Below, one piece after another: positions 8,525-17,090 of a DNA stretch of 64,000 bases. The stretch is from contig NZ_JAIZZH010000001.1 in NCBI RefSeq assembly GCF_020421205.1, forward strand, positions 62,001 through 126,000, given 5' to 3'. The notes under the pieces are model-generated. The model saw only the letters and a list, made by a program, of their open reading frames with translations. It was not told the origin of the DNA and ran no database searches. A program made the translations under genes and the position numbers. Each line of letters opens with the position of its first letter. The stretch's first letter is position 1. The DNA comes from Hymenobacter pini (GTDB taxonomy: Bacteria > Bacteroidota > Bacteroidia > Cytophagales > Hymenobacteraceae).

Positions 8525-10099
8525 ATGAACAAACTTCAACTCCTCGCGCTGGCCGGGGGCCTGGCTCTCAGCACGCCTACTTGGGCCCAGCAAGGCACTA
8601 AAGCCGACCCGGCCATGCTGGCCAAAATCAAGGATGAGGGAATGAACCGCTCCAAAGTGATGGAAACGGCTTTCTACCTGACGGATGTATGTGGCCCCCG
8701 CCTGGCCAACTCGGCTGGCTTGGCCCGTGCCAACGAGTGGACGCAGAAGCAATTCACTACCTGGGGCCTGAGCAAATCTACTATTGAGCCCTGGGGTACT
8801 TTCGGCCGCGGCTGGGATATTGAGAAGTCATATGTGGCCATGACCGCGCCGTACTATCACACCCTCATCGGGGCTCCCAAAGCCTGGACGCCCAGCACAA
8901 ACGGCCCGCTGAAAAAGCAGGTAATTGTGGTGAAAGCCACCACCGAAGCCGAGCTGGACAAGTATAAAGGCCAGCTGCGCGACAAAATTGTGCTGCTGGA
9001 TGTGGCTAACCCGCCCAAGCCCAGCTTTGAGGCCGATGCCAAGCGCTACACCGCCGAGGAGCTGCAAAAGATGGCCGACTTCAAGCCCGAGCCCCCCACC
9101 GCCAAGCCCGACGACGCCGAAATGGAGAAGCGCATGGCCCAGCGCCGCACCATGATGGCCCTGCGCACCAAAATGTCGGATATGATTCTGAGTGAAGGCG
9201 CGGCGGCTATCCTGAGCACCCGCGGCGGCTCCGATGGTACCTTCTTCACCTCGAACGGTGCCCCTTATGCGGCTGATGCCAAGCCGGTGCTGCCCGAGCT
9301 GGAAATGGCTCCCGAGGACCAGTTGCGCCTTATCCGCCTCGCCGAAGCCGGTATTCCGGTAGAAATTGAGCTGGAAACCCGCACCCGCTTCCAGAACCAG
9401 GACCTGAAAGGCTACAACGTGGTAGCTGAAATTCCGGGTACCGACAAAAAGCTGAAAAGCGAAGTGGTAATGCTGGGTGCTCACATTGACTCCTGGCACG
9501 CCGCCACCGGCGCCACCGACAATGCCGCCGGCTGCGCCGTAATGATGGAGGCCGTGCGCATTCTGAAAGCCGCGGGGGTGCAGCCCCGCCGTACCATTCG
9601 GGTAGCGTTGTGGGGCGAGGAGGAGCAGGGCCTGTTTGGTTCGCGCAACTACGTGAAAAACCACTTTGCCGACCCCGCTACCATGAAGCTGCTGCCCGAC
9701 CACGAGAAGCTGGCCGCCTACTTCAACCTCGACAACGGAGCCGGTAAAATCCGGGGTATCTACGCCCAGGGCAACGATGCAGCCGCCCCCATCTTCCAGG
9801 AGTGGCTCAAGCCCTTCGCCGATATGGGCGCTACCACTGTTACGCTGCGCAACACCGGCGGTACCGACCACCTTTCTTTTGATGCCGTGGGCCTGCCCGG
9901 TTTCCAGTTCATCCAAGACCCCCTGGATTACGGTACCCGCACCCACCACACCAACATGGACACCTACGAGCGGCTGCCCGCCGACGACATGAAGCAAGCC
10001 TCCGTGGTGGTAGCTTCCTTCGTGTACCAGGCTGCCATGCGCGACGCCAAGCTGCCCCGCAAACCCCTGCCCGCCGCCAAGCCTGAGCAGCGGATGTAG
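8525..10099 (+). CDS. Secreted M28-family metallopeptidase with PA insert
   Basis: A 524-residue exported zinc peptidase. The signal peptide MNKLQLLALAGGLALSTPTW ends at an AxA-type site before Gln22. The catalytic domain shows the two-zinc ligand set of M28: GAHIDSW, GATDNAAG, the glutamate pair in ALWGEEEQG, NLDNGAG and the late histidine in YGTRTHHTNMD. A protease-associated insert precedes it. The ATG at 8525 is chosen because it starts the signal peptide, although the frame is open upstream. It would trim N-terminal residues from peptides in the periplasm or outside the cell. It stands alone and converges with the GH16 gene. Confidence 0.9.
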   Translation: MNKLQLLALAGGLALSTPTWAQQGTKADPAMLAKIKDEGMNRSKVMETAFYLTDVCGPRLANSAGLARANEWTQKQFTTWGLSKSTIEPWGTFGRGWDIEKSYVAMTAPYYHTLIGAPKAWTPSTNGPLKKQVIVVKATTEAELDKYKGQLRDKIVLLDVANPPKPSFEADAKRYTAEELQKMADFKPEPPTAKPDDAEMEKRMAQRRTMMALRTKMSDMILSEGAAAILSTRGGSDGTFFTSNGAPYAADAKPVLPELEMAPEDQLRLIRLAEAGIPVEIELETRTRFQNQDLKGYNVVAEIPGTDKKLKSEVVMLGAHIDSWHAATGATDNAAGCAVMMEAVRILKAAGVQPRRTIRVALWGEEEQGLFGSRNYVKNHFADPATMKLLPDHEKLAAYFNLDNGAGKIRGIYAQGNDAAAPIFQEWLKPFADMGATTVTLRNTGGTDHLSFDAVGLPGFQFIQDPLDYGTRTHHTNMDTYERLPADDMKQASVVVASFVYQAAMRDAKLPRKPLPAAKPEQRM

Positions 10100-10100
10100 C

Positions 10101-10300
10101 GGTGAAGTTGTGAAATTGAGGTCATTGCGAGCAACGCGAAGCAATCTGTCCTCCCTAAAGCTCTCAACTTAGACCTACTCAAAAGCCCCTAACGTCAGCA
10201 CGGACATTAGGGGCTTTTTGCTTTCTAGGCGTTGCGCTCAAAATAGGAAGGATTGCTTCGGCCTCCGGCCTCGCAATGACCTCAACTTCACAACTTCACC
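10101..10300. repeat. Long inverted repeat enclosing the terminator between two convergent genes
   Basis: The left arm (10101-10145) and right arm (10251-10300) pair over at least 31 bases with one mismatch (core GAGGTCATTGCGAG), and continue as CGAAGCAATC / GATTGCTTCG. The core is a widespread REP-like sequence. The loop contains the intrinsic terminator at 10181-10219. Confidence 0.8.
10181..10219. terminator. Bidirectional intrinsic terminator
   Basis: AAAAGCCCCTAA (10181-10192) pairs with TTAGGGGCTTTTT (10207-10219). A/T tracts on both sides allow it to serve both the peptidase (+) and the GH16 gene (-). Confidence 0.8.
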
Positions 10301-10320
10301 CTTCTCCATTTTACTACTAG

Positions 10321-11769
10321 CTACTGCACTAGCAACTGCTTTGTGATTTTGCTGGTAGCGTTGGTGGCCTGAATCAGGTACACGCCGCTGGGCAGGTTAC
10401 GGTCCACTTTCACGGCGCTACCGAAGGCCGTGTGCTGCCATACTTGCTTGCCACTTACATCCAGCACCTGCACGGTAGTGGGCTGGGTGAGGTCGGCGTT
10501 TTGTAGCTCAATGGTGAGGGCGGAGCCAGTCGACTGAGGGTTGGGGTATACAGCCACATCGAAGGCACCCGTTTTGGCGGGCGTGGTAGCCGTAACGGTT
10601 GAGGTATTGGCAGTCCGGGCGCTGCCGGCTTGGGAAATCCGAATCCAGTTCAGGTTCCAGCCGCTGGTTTGGGCAAACACCCCGAAGTTGTACGTGCCGG
10701 CGTTGATGTATACGGTTTTCGATACTGTGGTCCAGTTCTGCCAGCCGCCCGTGGCCGGAATGGCCGTGTTGCCCAGCTGGATGGAGCCAGCATTCAAATC
10801 CGACGACAGGGTGCCGCCCGAGGGGCTGGCCACGCGGTACTCGATGAGGTAATTGCCGGATACCGGGAAGTTCACGTTGTTGTAAGCCATCCAGTCGCCC
10901 TGGTCAATGTAGGCCACGTTCTGGCCCCCGCCCGTATCGGAGCAGCCCTCTACCTGCACGCCGTTCATGCTGCTGTAGCTTTCGGCCTGCAGGGTAACAG
11001 CTGAGGAAGCAGTGGTTTTCTGGTACACCCGCACGTAATCCACCGACATGGTAGCGGGCAGCTTGCCCTCGTCCACCGTCTGGCCGGGCCAGTTGCCGGC
11101 TACGGCCAGGTTCAGCAGCAGGAAGAAAGGCCGCTGAAACTCCTCAGTGCCGCCCGTGCCGTTGGTAATGTTGATTTCGTGGTACTTGGTGCCATCCACA
11201 AACCAGCGGATGTAGGTCGGCTCCCACTCGATGGAATACACGTGGTATGCCTCGGGCGAGGTGATGATGTTGCCGCCGTACTCAGCGTGGCCGTTGCTGT
11301 CCCAGTGCACAGTGCCGTATACCTTATTCTCGGAGTTAATGTGCTCCATCACATCAATTTCGCCGCAGGCCGGCCAGCTTACCGTGTTGATGTTGGCACC
11401 GAGCATCCAGAACGCCGGCCACAGGCCCTGGCCCAGCGGCATCTTGATGCGGGCCTCCACCTTGCCGTATTTGAATTCCTTGAGGCCCTGCGTTTTCATG
11501 CGGGCCGAGGTGTAGGGCATGCCACCTACGCTTTGTTTACGGGCCGTAATCTGCAGCTCGGTGCTGGTGACGGTGGCGTTAGCGCGCTGGTAGTACTGCT
11601 TCTCGTTGTTGCCCCAGCCGCCGCCGCCGGTTTCAAATACCCAGCTGGAGCTGATGCTGCCGTTGAACTCATCGGCCCAGACCTGCTGGTAGGTTTGGGC
11701 TTGGGCGGTGAAGGAGCCAAGCAGGCACAGAGCCGCGGCTCCCAGAAGGGAGGTAAACTGGTGTTTCAT
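10321..11769 (-). CDS. GH16 endo-beta-glucanase with CBM6 and T9SS sorting domain
   Basis: A 482-residue secreted enzyme. Signal peptide residues 1-24 (MKHQFTSLLGAAALCLLGSF, cut after AQA). A GH16 domain (about 28-270) carries the catalytic EIDVME motif with Glu137 as nucleophile, Asp139, and Glu142 as acid/base, preceded by PLGQGLWPAFWML. A CBM6-like domain (about 280-400, LQAESYSSMNGVQVEG) should bind glucan ends. The last 70 residues (VYPNPQSTG... SGVYLIQA... KQLLVQ) form a type A T9SS C-terminal sorting domain. It likely cuts laminarin, lichenan or similar beta-glucans at the cell surface. The ATG at 11769 begins the signal peptide. Confidence 0.93.
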   Translation of the reverse strand: MKHQFTSLLGAAALCLLGSFTAQAQTYQQVWADEFNGSISSSWVFETGGGGWGNNEKQYYQRANATVTSTELQITARKQSVGGMPYTSARMKTQGLKEFKYGKVEARIKMPLGQGLWPAFWMLGANINTVSWPACGEIDVMEHINSENKVYGTVHWDSNGHAEYGGNIITSPEAYHVYSIEWEPTYIRWFVDGTKYHEINITNGTGGTEEFQRPFFLLLNLAVAGNWPGQTVDEGKLPATMSVDYVRVYQKTTASSAVTLQAESYSSMNGVQVEGCSDTGGGQNVAYIDQGDWMAYNNVNFPVSGNYLIEYRVASPSGGTLSSDLNAGSIQLGNTAIPATGGWQNWTTVSKTVYINAGTYNFGVFAQTSGWNLNWIRISQAGSARTANTSTVTATTPAKTGAFDVAVYPNPQSTGSALTIELQNADLTQPTTVQVLDVSGKQVWQHTAFGSAVKVDRNLPSGVYLIQATNATSKITKQLLVQ

Positions 11770-12082
11770 TGGTTGTGTGGGAATTTGGTGGAACGAAAGA
11801 GCAGCGGGTACAGCCGAGTCTAATCGGCCAGTTTCGGAGCTTGATCGGCTTCCGAAAGCATCCAAGTATGGTGGGCTTTTTCGGTAAATCCAAGCTGCTC
11901 AACGCCATCAAGTCCTATCATCCGGGCAGGATTATACACCTACCGCACAACGTGAATCCTGAGCCCATACTTGCTGCAAATAGACTGTAGCTCACCAAGC
12001 AACGGCTACGCCACACGTAAAAAATACGGATATCTGCCAAATCTTTTTGGTAGGTATCCGCATTTATCATACTCATATGGCT
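11770..12082. other. Intergenic stretch (313 bp) between the GH16 gene and the 12083 gene
   Basis: Contains the minus-strand terminator at 12018-12063 and presumably the GH16 promoter. No gene or repeat of the known families is recognisable in the remainder. Confidence 0.5.
12018..12063 (-). terminator. Intrinsic terminator of the 12083-13500 operon
   Basis: On the minus strand GCGGATA...TACCAAA pairs with TTTGGCAGATATCCG around a short loop and is followed by a TTTTTT run at 12024-12018. Confidence 0.75.
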
Positions 12083-12640
12083 TTATAAGTTAGCCAACTG
12101 TCGTAACTCAGTCACCATGCGCTCAAGCGCGGCTATGTCAGTTGGTGAGGTTAGGCCTGAATAGTCAATGTGCTGCCGGTCGTAGCGGCGCAAAAAGTCC
12201 CGAATTTCCTGCTGGCCCAAGTGCTGAAGCGAAGACGACTCGGAGTACCAGCCTGCCTGAGTTTTCCACCAGGAGTAATTGGCTTGGGTTACTTCATCTA
12301 CTATTGCGGCGGCATCGGCTGGAAACTCTGATTGCTGATGTACATATTGCACAAACGCATCCGGCAGCCGTACGGCATGAACAGCTACATAATGAAGTAG
12401 GCTTTCAGGCCAGTAATAAGTGCCATCAGTGTAGCCAGTTGTGTGCAGGTACTTGCCGCAACCTAGCAGGCAACGCTGCATACCCATCCAATAGTGCAGC
12501 GGCCGACCCTGCCACAGATACTGCAGGGCAGTCTGGCGTTCCGTCTCGGGCCAGCTGTCATCTACAAAGCAAGCCACATCGGGAAGTTGAGGCTCCAGTA
12601 GGTCCCGCCAATAACCTATGCCAATCAACTCGGCCGCCAT
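12083..12640 (-). CDS. Hypothetical cytoplasmic protein
   Basis: A 185-residue protein rich in Trp and Tyr (YWPESLLHYVAVHAVRLP is a striking stretch) without signal or membrane segments. I do not recognise a family. Its ATG overlaps the stop codon of the dienelactone hydrolase gene by one base (TAATG), so it is almost certainly translated from the same mRNA and its level is coupled to that enzyme. A dedicated terminator follows at 12018-12063. Function cannot be stated. Confidence 0.75.
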   Translation of the reverse strand: MAAELIGIGYWRDLLEPQLPDVACFVDDSWPETERQTALQYLWQGRPLHYWMGMQRCLLGCGKYLHTTGYTDGTYYWPESLLHYVAVHAVRLPDAFVQYVHQQSEFPADAAAIVDEVTQANYSWWKTQAGWYSESSSLQHLGQQEIRDFLRRYDRQHIDYSGLTSPTDIAALERMVTELRQLANL

Positions 12641-13500
12641 TACCCTAACTGTTCCTTAAACAGTTTCAGCGTGCGGCTCCAGGCCAGCTGGGCGGCTTCG
12701 GCGTTGTAGCGGGCGGGGGAGGAGTCGTTGTTGAAGGCATGGTTGACGCCCTCGTACACGTACTGCTCATACTTCACGCCGGCCGCTTTCAGGGCCGCTT
12801 CCCAGGCATCTTTGCCGGCATTTACCCGCTCATCGAGGCCAGCGTAGTGCAGCAGCAGGTGGGCTTTGATGTTGGCGGCTTCGGCAGCGGGCGGCTGGGT
12901 GCCGTAATAAGCCACGGCGGCATTTAGCTGGGCATCGTGGGTGGCGAGGCTGTTGGCCATAGCCCCGCCCCAGCAGAAGCCTACGCAGCCGGTGCGGCCG
13001 TTGCAGTCGGGGCGGGCACGCAGGTAGCGCAGGGCGGCCAAGTAATTCTCCAAGTTCTGCTGCTTATCCAGCTTGCCGATGAGCGTGCGGCCCTCGTCCT
13101 CGTTAGCCGGCGTGCCGCCGAATACCGACAGGGCATCCACGCCCAGGGCCAGGTAGCCAGCCTGGGCCACGCGCCGGGTTACGTCTTTGATGTGAGGGGT
13201 GAGGCCCCGGTTTTCGTGAATCACCACCACGGCCCCGCGCTTCTTCTTGCCCTGTGGGTGCACCAAATAGCCTTTCATTTCTACGCCCGCCGCGCCGGAC
13301 CAGCTCACGGTTTCTTCCACCAGCTTGTCATCGGCTACCGATACCGTGGCGGCCTGGGCGTAGCCGGGTTCCAGCACGGCCAGCGCGGCAGCGGCCAGGG
13401 CCGTACCGCCCGCCAGCTTCACCAGCCGGTCCAGAAACTCTTTGCGTGATAAGGGTGCGTGGGTGTATTCGTCGAAGAGGTTGATAATGCGCTGGTCCAT
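12640..13500 (-). CDS. Dienelactone hydrolase family protein, exported
   Basis: A 286-residue alpha/beta hydrolase of the DLH family. The nucleophile is Cys176 in VGFCWGG, with Asp in HYAGLDERV and His in GVNHAFNN completing a Cys-Asp-His triad. Residues 18-50 (SRKEFLDRLVKLAGGTALAA, then an alanine-rich core ending AQA) look like the long N-terminal export signal often found on Bacteroidota DLH proteins, possibly Tat-like but without twin arginines. The ATG at 13500 is chosen; the longer open frame upstream has no family support. It is the first gene of a two-gene operon with the 12083 protein. Confidence 0.87.
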   Translation of the reverse strand: MDQRIINLFDEYTHAPLSRKEFLDRLVKLAGGTALAAAALAVLEPGYAQAATVSVADDKLVEETVSWSGAAGVEMKGYLVHPQGKKKRGAVVVIHENRGLTPHIKDVTRRVAQAGYLALGVDALSVFGGTPANEDEGRTLIGKLDKQQNLENYLAALRYLRARPDCNGRTGCVGFCWGGAMANSLATHDAQLNAAVAYYGTQPPAAEAANIKAHLLLHYAGLDERVNAGKDAWEAALKAAGVKYEQYVYEGVNHAFNNDSSPARYNAEAAQLAWSRTLKLFKEQLG

Positions 13501-13593
13501 GCGGCTAAGTAGAAAAGGTGGTGGAGAAAGATAGGAAAACCCATCCGAAGCTGCACCGGCACCAAGTCCGCTCGCGCCCCGGTTTCCGGCATT

Positions 13594-13629
13594 CAGGTGA
13601 TTTTTCCGGCACTCGTGCGAAATCACCTG
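13594..13629. repeat. Palindrome in the divergent region upstream of two genes
   Basis: CAGGTGATTT (13594-13603) and its exact complement AAATCACCTG (13620-13629) are separated by 16 nt. It lies between the divergent DLH and 13692 genes, so it may be an operator or a 5' hairpin. Confidence 0.5.
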
Positions 13630-13691
13630 CATTCGGGCCGGCCAGGCAGCAGTTTTAGGTCATCAATCACCCCCTTAACCTCACTGTTGCT

Positions 13692-14468
13692 ATGGACACC
13701 AACCAACTTGCCCGCGACGTAAAATTCTTGAAAGCCTACGCCCTGGGCGCTACCGTAGTGCCGCTGGTGGCACTGCTCTGCGCTTTCGGTAAGCCCGACA
13801 AATCGGTGCACTTCAAGGAAATATCGGTAGAGCGCCTGAACCTAGTGGAGCGTGACGGCACCGTGAAGATGATCATGAGCAACAAGGAGCGGTTTCCGCA
13901 GGGCGTGACCATCGACGGCAAGCACATCGACTATAAGCGCGACCATCCCGGCATGCTGTTCTACAACGACAAGGGCGAGGAATGCGGCGGCCTGATTTTC
14001 GGGGGCGAGAAGGGCCCCGACGGCAAGCCCTCGGCCGGTGGCCACCTTTCGTTTGACCGATTCGGGCAGGATCAGGTAATTGCCCTGAACTACCAGGAGC
14101 AGGGTGGTGGCTACAAGGCCGGCCTCTCCTTCAACGACGCTCCCGACGAATCCATGACGGCCTTGGAGGAGAAGTACCAGAACGCCACGGCCGAGGAAAA
14201 GCAGAAAGCCGTGCAGGAAGGCAAGCTGGGCCTGATGCGCCGCCTGTACGTGGGCACCACCGCCGGCCGCTCCTCCGCCATGATTATGGCCGACCAGCGC
14301 GGGGCCACCCGCGTAATGCTGGTGGCCAACACCGACCAATCAACCCTCGACTTCAAGGACAGCCAGGGCCGCACCCGCCTCACCATCGGCGTCGATAAAA
14401 ACAACCAGCCCGTGCTTCGCTTCCTTGATGAAGCCGGCAAAGAAGTGAAAATGGCCGGCCAGCTGTAG
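13692..14468 (+). CDS. Membrane-anchored hypothetical protein
   Basis: A 258-residue protein with one N-terminal membrane segment (about residues 14-32, AYALGATVVPLVALLCAFG) and a polar remainder that should face the periplasm. The body is beta-rich with repeated short turns (VERDGTVKM, DSQGRTRLTIG, DEAGKEVKM) reminiscent of repeated strand-DxxGxxR-strand units. An acidic helical insert sits around residues 155-175. I do not know a named family. It stands alone, followed by a REP-like palindrome. Confidence 0.75.
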   Translation: MDTNQLARDVKFLKAYALGATVVPLVALLCAFGKPDKSVHFKEISVERLNLVERDGTVKMIMSNKERFPQGVTIDGKHIDYKRDHPGMLFYNDKGEECGGLIFGGEKGPDGKPSAGGHLSFDRFGQDQVIALNYQEQGGGYKAGLSFNDAPDESMTALEEKYQNATAEEKQKAVQEGKLGLMRRLYVGTTAGRSSAMIMADQRGATRVMLVANTDQSTLDFKDSQGRTRLTIGVDKNNQPVLRFLDEAGKEVKMAGQL

Positions 14469-14483
14469 GGCATTTGCTGATAG

Positions 14484-14582
14484 AGCCCGTCATGCTGAGC
14501 CTGCCGAAGCATCTCTACCGGAGCTACTCAAAGAAGTTAGCATTGCGGTAGAGATGCTTCGCGGGGCTCAGCATGACGGGCT
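14484..14582. repeat. REP-like palindrome, GTCATGCTGAGC family
   Basis: Arms of 37 nt (14484-14520 and 14546-14582) pair at 34 positions around a 25-nt loop; the arm core is GTCATGCTGAGCC...GAAGCATCTCTACC. A degenerate half copy lies near 15696-15720. It sits in the intergenic space before the sensor kinase gene. Confidence 0.85.
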
Positions 14583-14632
14583 ATGTTTTGCTACCCGCAA
14601 CTCTCGTAGCTTGCTACTCAAACCTGTTCTGC

Positions 14633-15673
14633 ATGCGCAAAAGGCTCTGGTTTTACCTGTTTCTGTTTGGGTTGGCGTTGCTGCTGGCGCTGTACACCCG
14701 CCTGACGATGGCCCCAACGGCGGCGGACTTTTACTTGTTCCCGGATGCGCCGTTCTGGCTGTTTCTGCAGGCGTTGCTGATTGTGGGGCTGCTGGACCGG
14801 CTGCACGCCCGGGCCGTGCGCCGGGGGCGGGCTTCGGGACAAGCATCATACTTTTTCGGGCTGCTGTGGCGGGGGGCGTTGCTGTTCGTGGGCCTCACGC
14901 AGCTGCTCACGGCGGTGCTGGAGCTCACCCACATCGGGCACGGCAACTACGCGGGCTGGTACCCGGTGGTGCGCAGTCTGTCGTCGGATGCGTTTCTGTA
15001 CCTGCTGGTGGGCAGCGTGTACCTGCCGTTTCTGTACCAGCAGCACGCCGCCCAGGTGCGGGTAGAGGTGGAGCGGCTGGAGAAGGAAGCCACCCAGGCC
15101 CGCCTACAGGCCCTGCAGCAGCACGTGGACCCGCACTTCCTGTTCAACAACCTCAACATCCTGGCCGCCCTCATTGAGCCCGCCAACACCGCCGCCCACG
15201 ACTACGTGGTGCACCTGGCTAGCCTGTACCGCTACCTGGTGCGCACCCGCCAGCAGGATGCCGTGCCCGTGGCCGAGGAGCTGGCGTTTCTGCGCGACTA
15301 CCAGTTTCTGCTGCAGCGGCGCTTCGGGGCGGCCTACGTGTTTGAGGAAGACATGCAGGTACCCACCGCCGAGCTGCAGCACCTGCTGGTGCCGCCCGGG
15401 GTGGGGCAGGAGCTGCTCACCAATGCCCTTAAACACAACCTGGGCAGCCGCGCCCGGCCGCTGCGCGTGCGCCTCACCCTCACGGCCGATTCCCTGCAGG
15501 TGAGCCACGCCCGCCAGCCCCGGCCCGTGCCGGCCCCCGGCGAGGGCAGCGGCCTGGCTGGCCTACGCGCCCGCCTGGCCCTGCTCCACGATACCCCCGT
15601 CCGCATCGACGACACCCCCGAGCAATTCAGCGTCACGCTCCCGCTAGTCCGCCGCGCCTCAGTTGCGGAATAG
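14633..15673 (+). CDS. LytS/YehU-type sensor histidine kinase
   Basis: A 346-residue membrane kinase. About four membrane segments fill residues 5-135 (FYLFLFGLALLLALY first), then a coiled linker and the His_kinase domain with phosphoacceptor His168 in QQHVDPHFLFNNLN. The HATPase region has the N box ELLTNALKHN and G box GEGSGLAGLRARL. The ATG at 14633 is chosen because upstream starts fall inside the REP palindrome. It phosphorylates the LytTR regulator encoded 131 bp downstream. The signal it senses is unknown; such pairs in Bacteroidota often control surface or stress functions. Confidence 0.9.
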   Translation: MRKRLWFYLFLFGLALLLALYTRLTMAPTAADFYLFPDAPFWLFLQALLIVGLLDRLHARAVRRGRASGQASYFFGLLWRGALLFVGLTQLLTAVLELTHIGHGNYAGWYPVVRSLSSDAFLYLLVGSVYLPFLYQQHAAQVRVEVERLEKEATQARLQALQQHVDPHFLFNNLNILAALIEPANTAAHDYVVHLASLYRYLVRTRQQDAVPVAEELAFLRDYQFLLQRRFGAAYVFEEDMQVPTAELQHLLVPPGVGQELLTNALKHNLGSRARPLRVRLTLTADSLQVSHARQPRPVPAPGEGSGLAGLRARLALLHDTPVRIDDTPEQFSVTLPLVRRASVAE

Positions 15674-15804
15674 AATAAGTGCCAGCGGTAGACCCTCATG
15701 CAGAGCGAGACGAAGCATGACGAGCTACTTTAAAAAGTCTTCTTCTGCAGCAGGCTTTACCCAGTCTTATTACCCAATCCGCATAGTTGCTCTCTCCCTA
15801 TCCC

Positions 15805-16569
15805 ATGCTCCGCCTGTTATTAATTGAAGACGAAGAGCCTGCTCTCGACCAACTGCGGCGCTTTGCGCTGCAGTACGCGCCGGCGGCTACTATTGTGGGC
15901 GAGTGTCAGCAGGTGAGCGAGGCGGCGGATTTCCTGCGTCAGCACCCCGCCCCCGATTTGATCTTGTCAGACATTGAGCTGCTGGACGGCAACGTGTTTC
16001 AGCTGTTTCAGCAGGTGGCGGTGAGCAGCCCGGTCATCTTCGTGACGGCCTATGACTCATTTCTGGTGCAAGCCTTTGAACAAAACGGCATTGCCTACGT
16101 GCTCAAACCGGTACAGTACGCGCAGTTTGCCGCCGCCATGCAAAAGTTTGAGCGGCTGCGGCAGTCGTTTCAGGGCGCAGCGCTGCAGCAGTTGGCCGCC
16201 ACGCTGGGCCAGGCCGCGTCGGCCCCCATCTATAAGCAGCGCCTCGTGAGCAAAACCCGGCAGGGCCTGTACCTGCTCGATGTGGCCGACCTGGCCTACT
16301 TCCAGCTGCGCAACGGCGTTACGCACGCCGTGGATGCCCAGGGCCGGGCCTACGTGCTCAGCGAAACCCTCAGCCAGCTAGAAGCCCAGCTCGACCCGGC
16401 TCAGTTCTTCCGCCTCAACCGCACTGAGTTGGTGCAACTGAGTGCCATTGAGCGGCTGGAACCCTATTTCAATGATACGCTGGTCGTGCACCTCAAAGGC
16501 CAGCCGGTAAGCCTTACCTCCAGCTCGCACCGCACTCCTGAGCTGCGTCGCTGGCTAGGCATGAAGTAA
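15805..16569 (+). CDS. LytTR-family response regulator
   Basis: A 254-residue regulator. The N-terminal receiver domain has the acidic pocket EDEEPA (residues 8-13), phosphoacceptor Asp56 in ILSDIELLDG, conserved Thr in VIFVTAYD and Lys in YVLKPV. The C-terminal LytTR DNA-binding domain spans about 150-254 (RLVSKTRQGLYLLDVADLAY, FRLNRTELV, HRTPELRRWL). The ATG at 15805 is preferred to an upstream TTG at 15787. It pairs with the adjacent LytS-type kinase and would bind direct repeats at target promoters. Confidence 0.92.
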   Translation: MLRLLLIEDEEPALDQLRRFALQYAPAATIVGECQQVSEAADFLRQHPAPDLILSDIELLDGNVFQLFQQVAVSSPVIFVTAYDSFLVQAFEQNGIAYVLKPVQYAQFAAAMQKFERLRQSFQGAALQQLAATLGQAASAPIYKQRLVSKTRQGLYLLDVADLAYFQLRNGVTHAVDAQGRAYVLSETLSQLEAQLDPAQFFRLNRTELVQLSAIERLEPYFNDTLVVHLKGQPVSLTSSSHRTPELRRWLGMK

Positions 16570-16580
16570 CGGCACTGCCA

Positions 16581-16627
16581 AAAAGAACCGGCCACCACGC
16601 CTCAGTAAACCAAGGCGTGGTGGCCGG
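16581..16627 (-). terminator. Intrinsic terminator between response regulator and cupin genes
   Basis: A 15-bp stem (CCGGCCACCACGCCT at 16588-16602 with its complement at 16613-16627). Read on the minus strand it is followed by TTCTTTTT, so it mainly serves the cupin gene; it lies between convergent genes. Confidence 0.7.
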
Positions 16628-16653
16628 CCTTACTAATGAAAGCAACTGCAGAA

Positions 16654-17022
16654 CTACTCTTCCCGATGTACGGTAGCTGGGCTAAAGGCCGGTACGCACA
16701 CCGACCAGTACTCGCATTCGGCATCGAAGGGGTTGGAGTAGCGCACCCGCGCTCCGGCCTTGATCAGCAACGATTCGCCGGCTCCCAGCTCCACCACGTC
16801 ACCGTCAATTTCGAACCGCTTGCGGCCGCGTACTACAATGGTTACCTCGTCAAACTCGGGGCGCTGGTGCGGCTCGCTCCACTGGGGCGGAGCCACCATG
16901 TGCGCCACGCTGTATTGGCCAGTGCCGGTGCTGGCCAGGCCAATGTGTTCCTCAATAAGTTTGCCGTCGGTGGTGGGCACCACAAAGGGGCTTTGCTGGC
17001 GGAAATAGCGTTTTTCTGGCAT
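16654..17022 (-). CDS. Small cupin-domain protein
   Basis: A 122-residue single-domain cupin. The two cupin motifs are recognisable as EPHQRPEFDEVTIVVRG (His and Glu metal ligands) and, later, ELGAGESLLIKAGARVRY. The usual second histidine is not obvious, so metal binding may be altered. The ATG at 17022 is preceded by an A/G-rich stretch and chosen over an upstream TTG. Substrate unknown; single cupins of this type act as isomerases, dioxygenases or sugar-binding regulators. It converges with the response regulator gene. Confidence 0.82.
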   Translation of the reverse strand: MPEKRYFRQQSPFVVPTTDGKLIEEHIGLASTGTGQYSVAHMVAPPQWSEPHQRPEFDEVTIVVRGRKRFEIDGDVVELGAGESLLIKAGARVRYSNPFDAECEYWSVCVPAFSPATVHREE

Positions 17023-17090
17023 AAAAGGATCAAAAAGAGGCCGCAAAGTAGCTTGCTGGTCGCAGAGTTTTCAACTACAATACGAGCAGC

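Noticed and set aside
11769..11990. Plus-strand frame of 73 codons upstream of the GH16 gene
   Set aside because: No homology recognised, starts inside the GH16 leader on the opposite strand, no ribosome or promoter signal.
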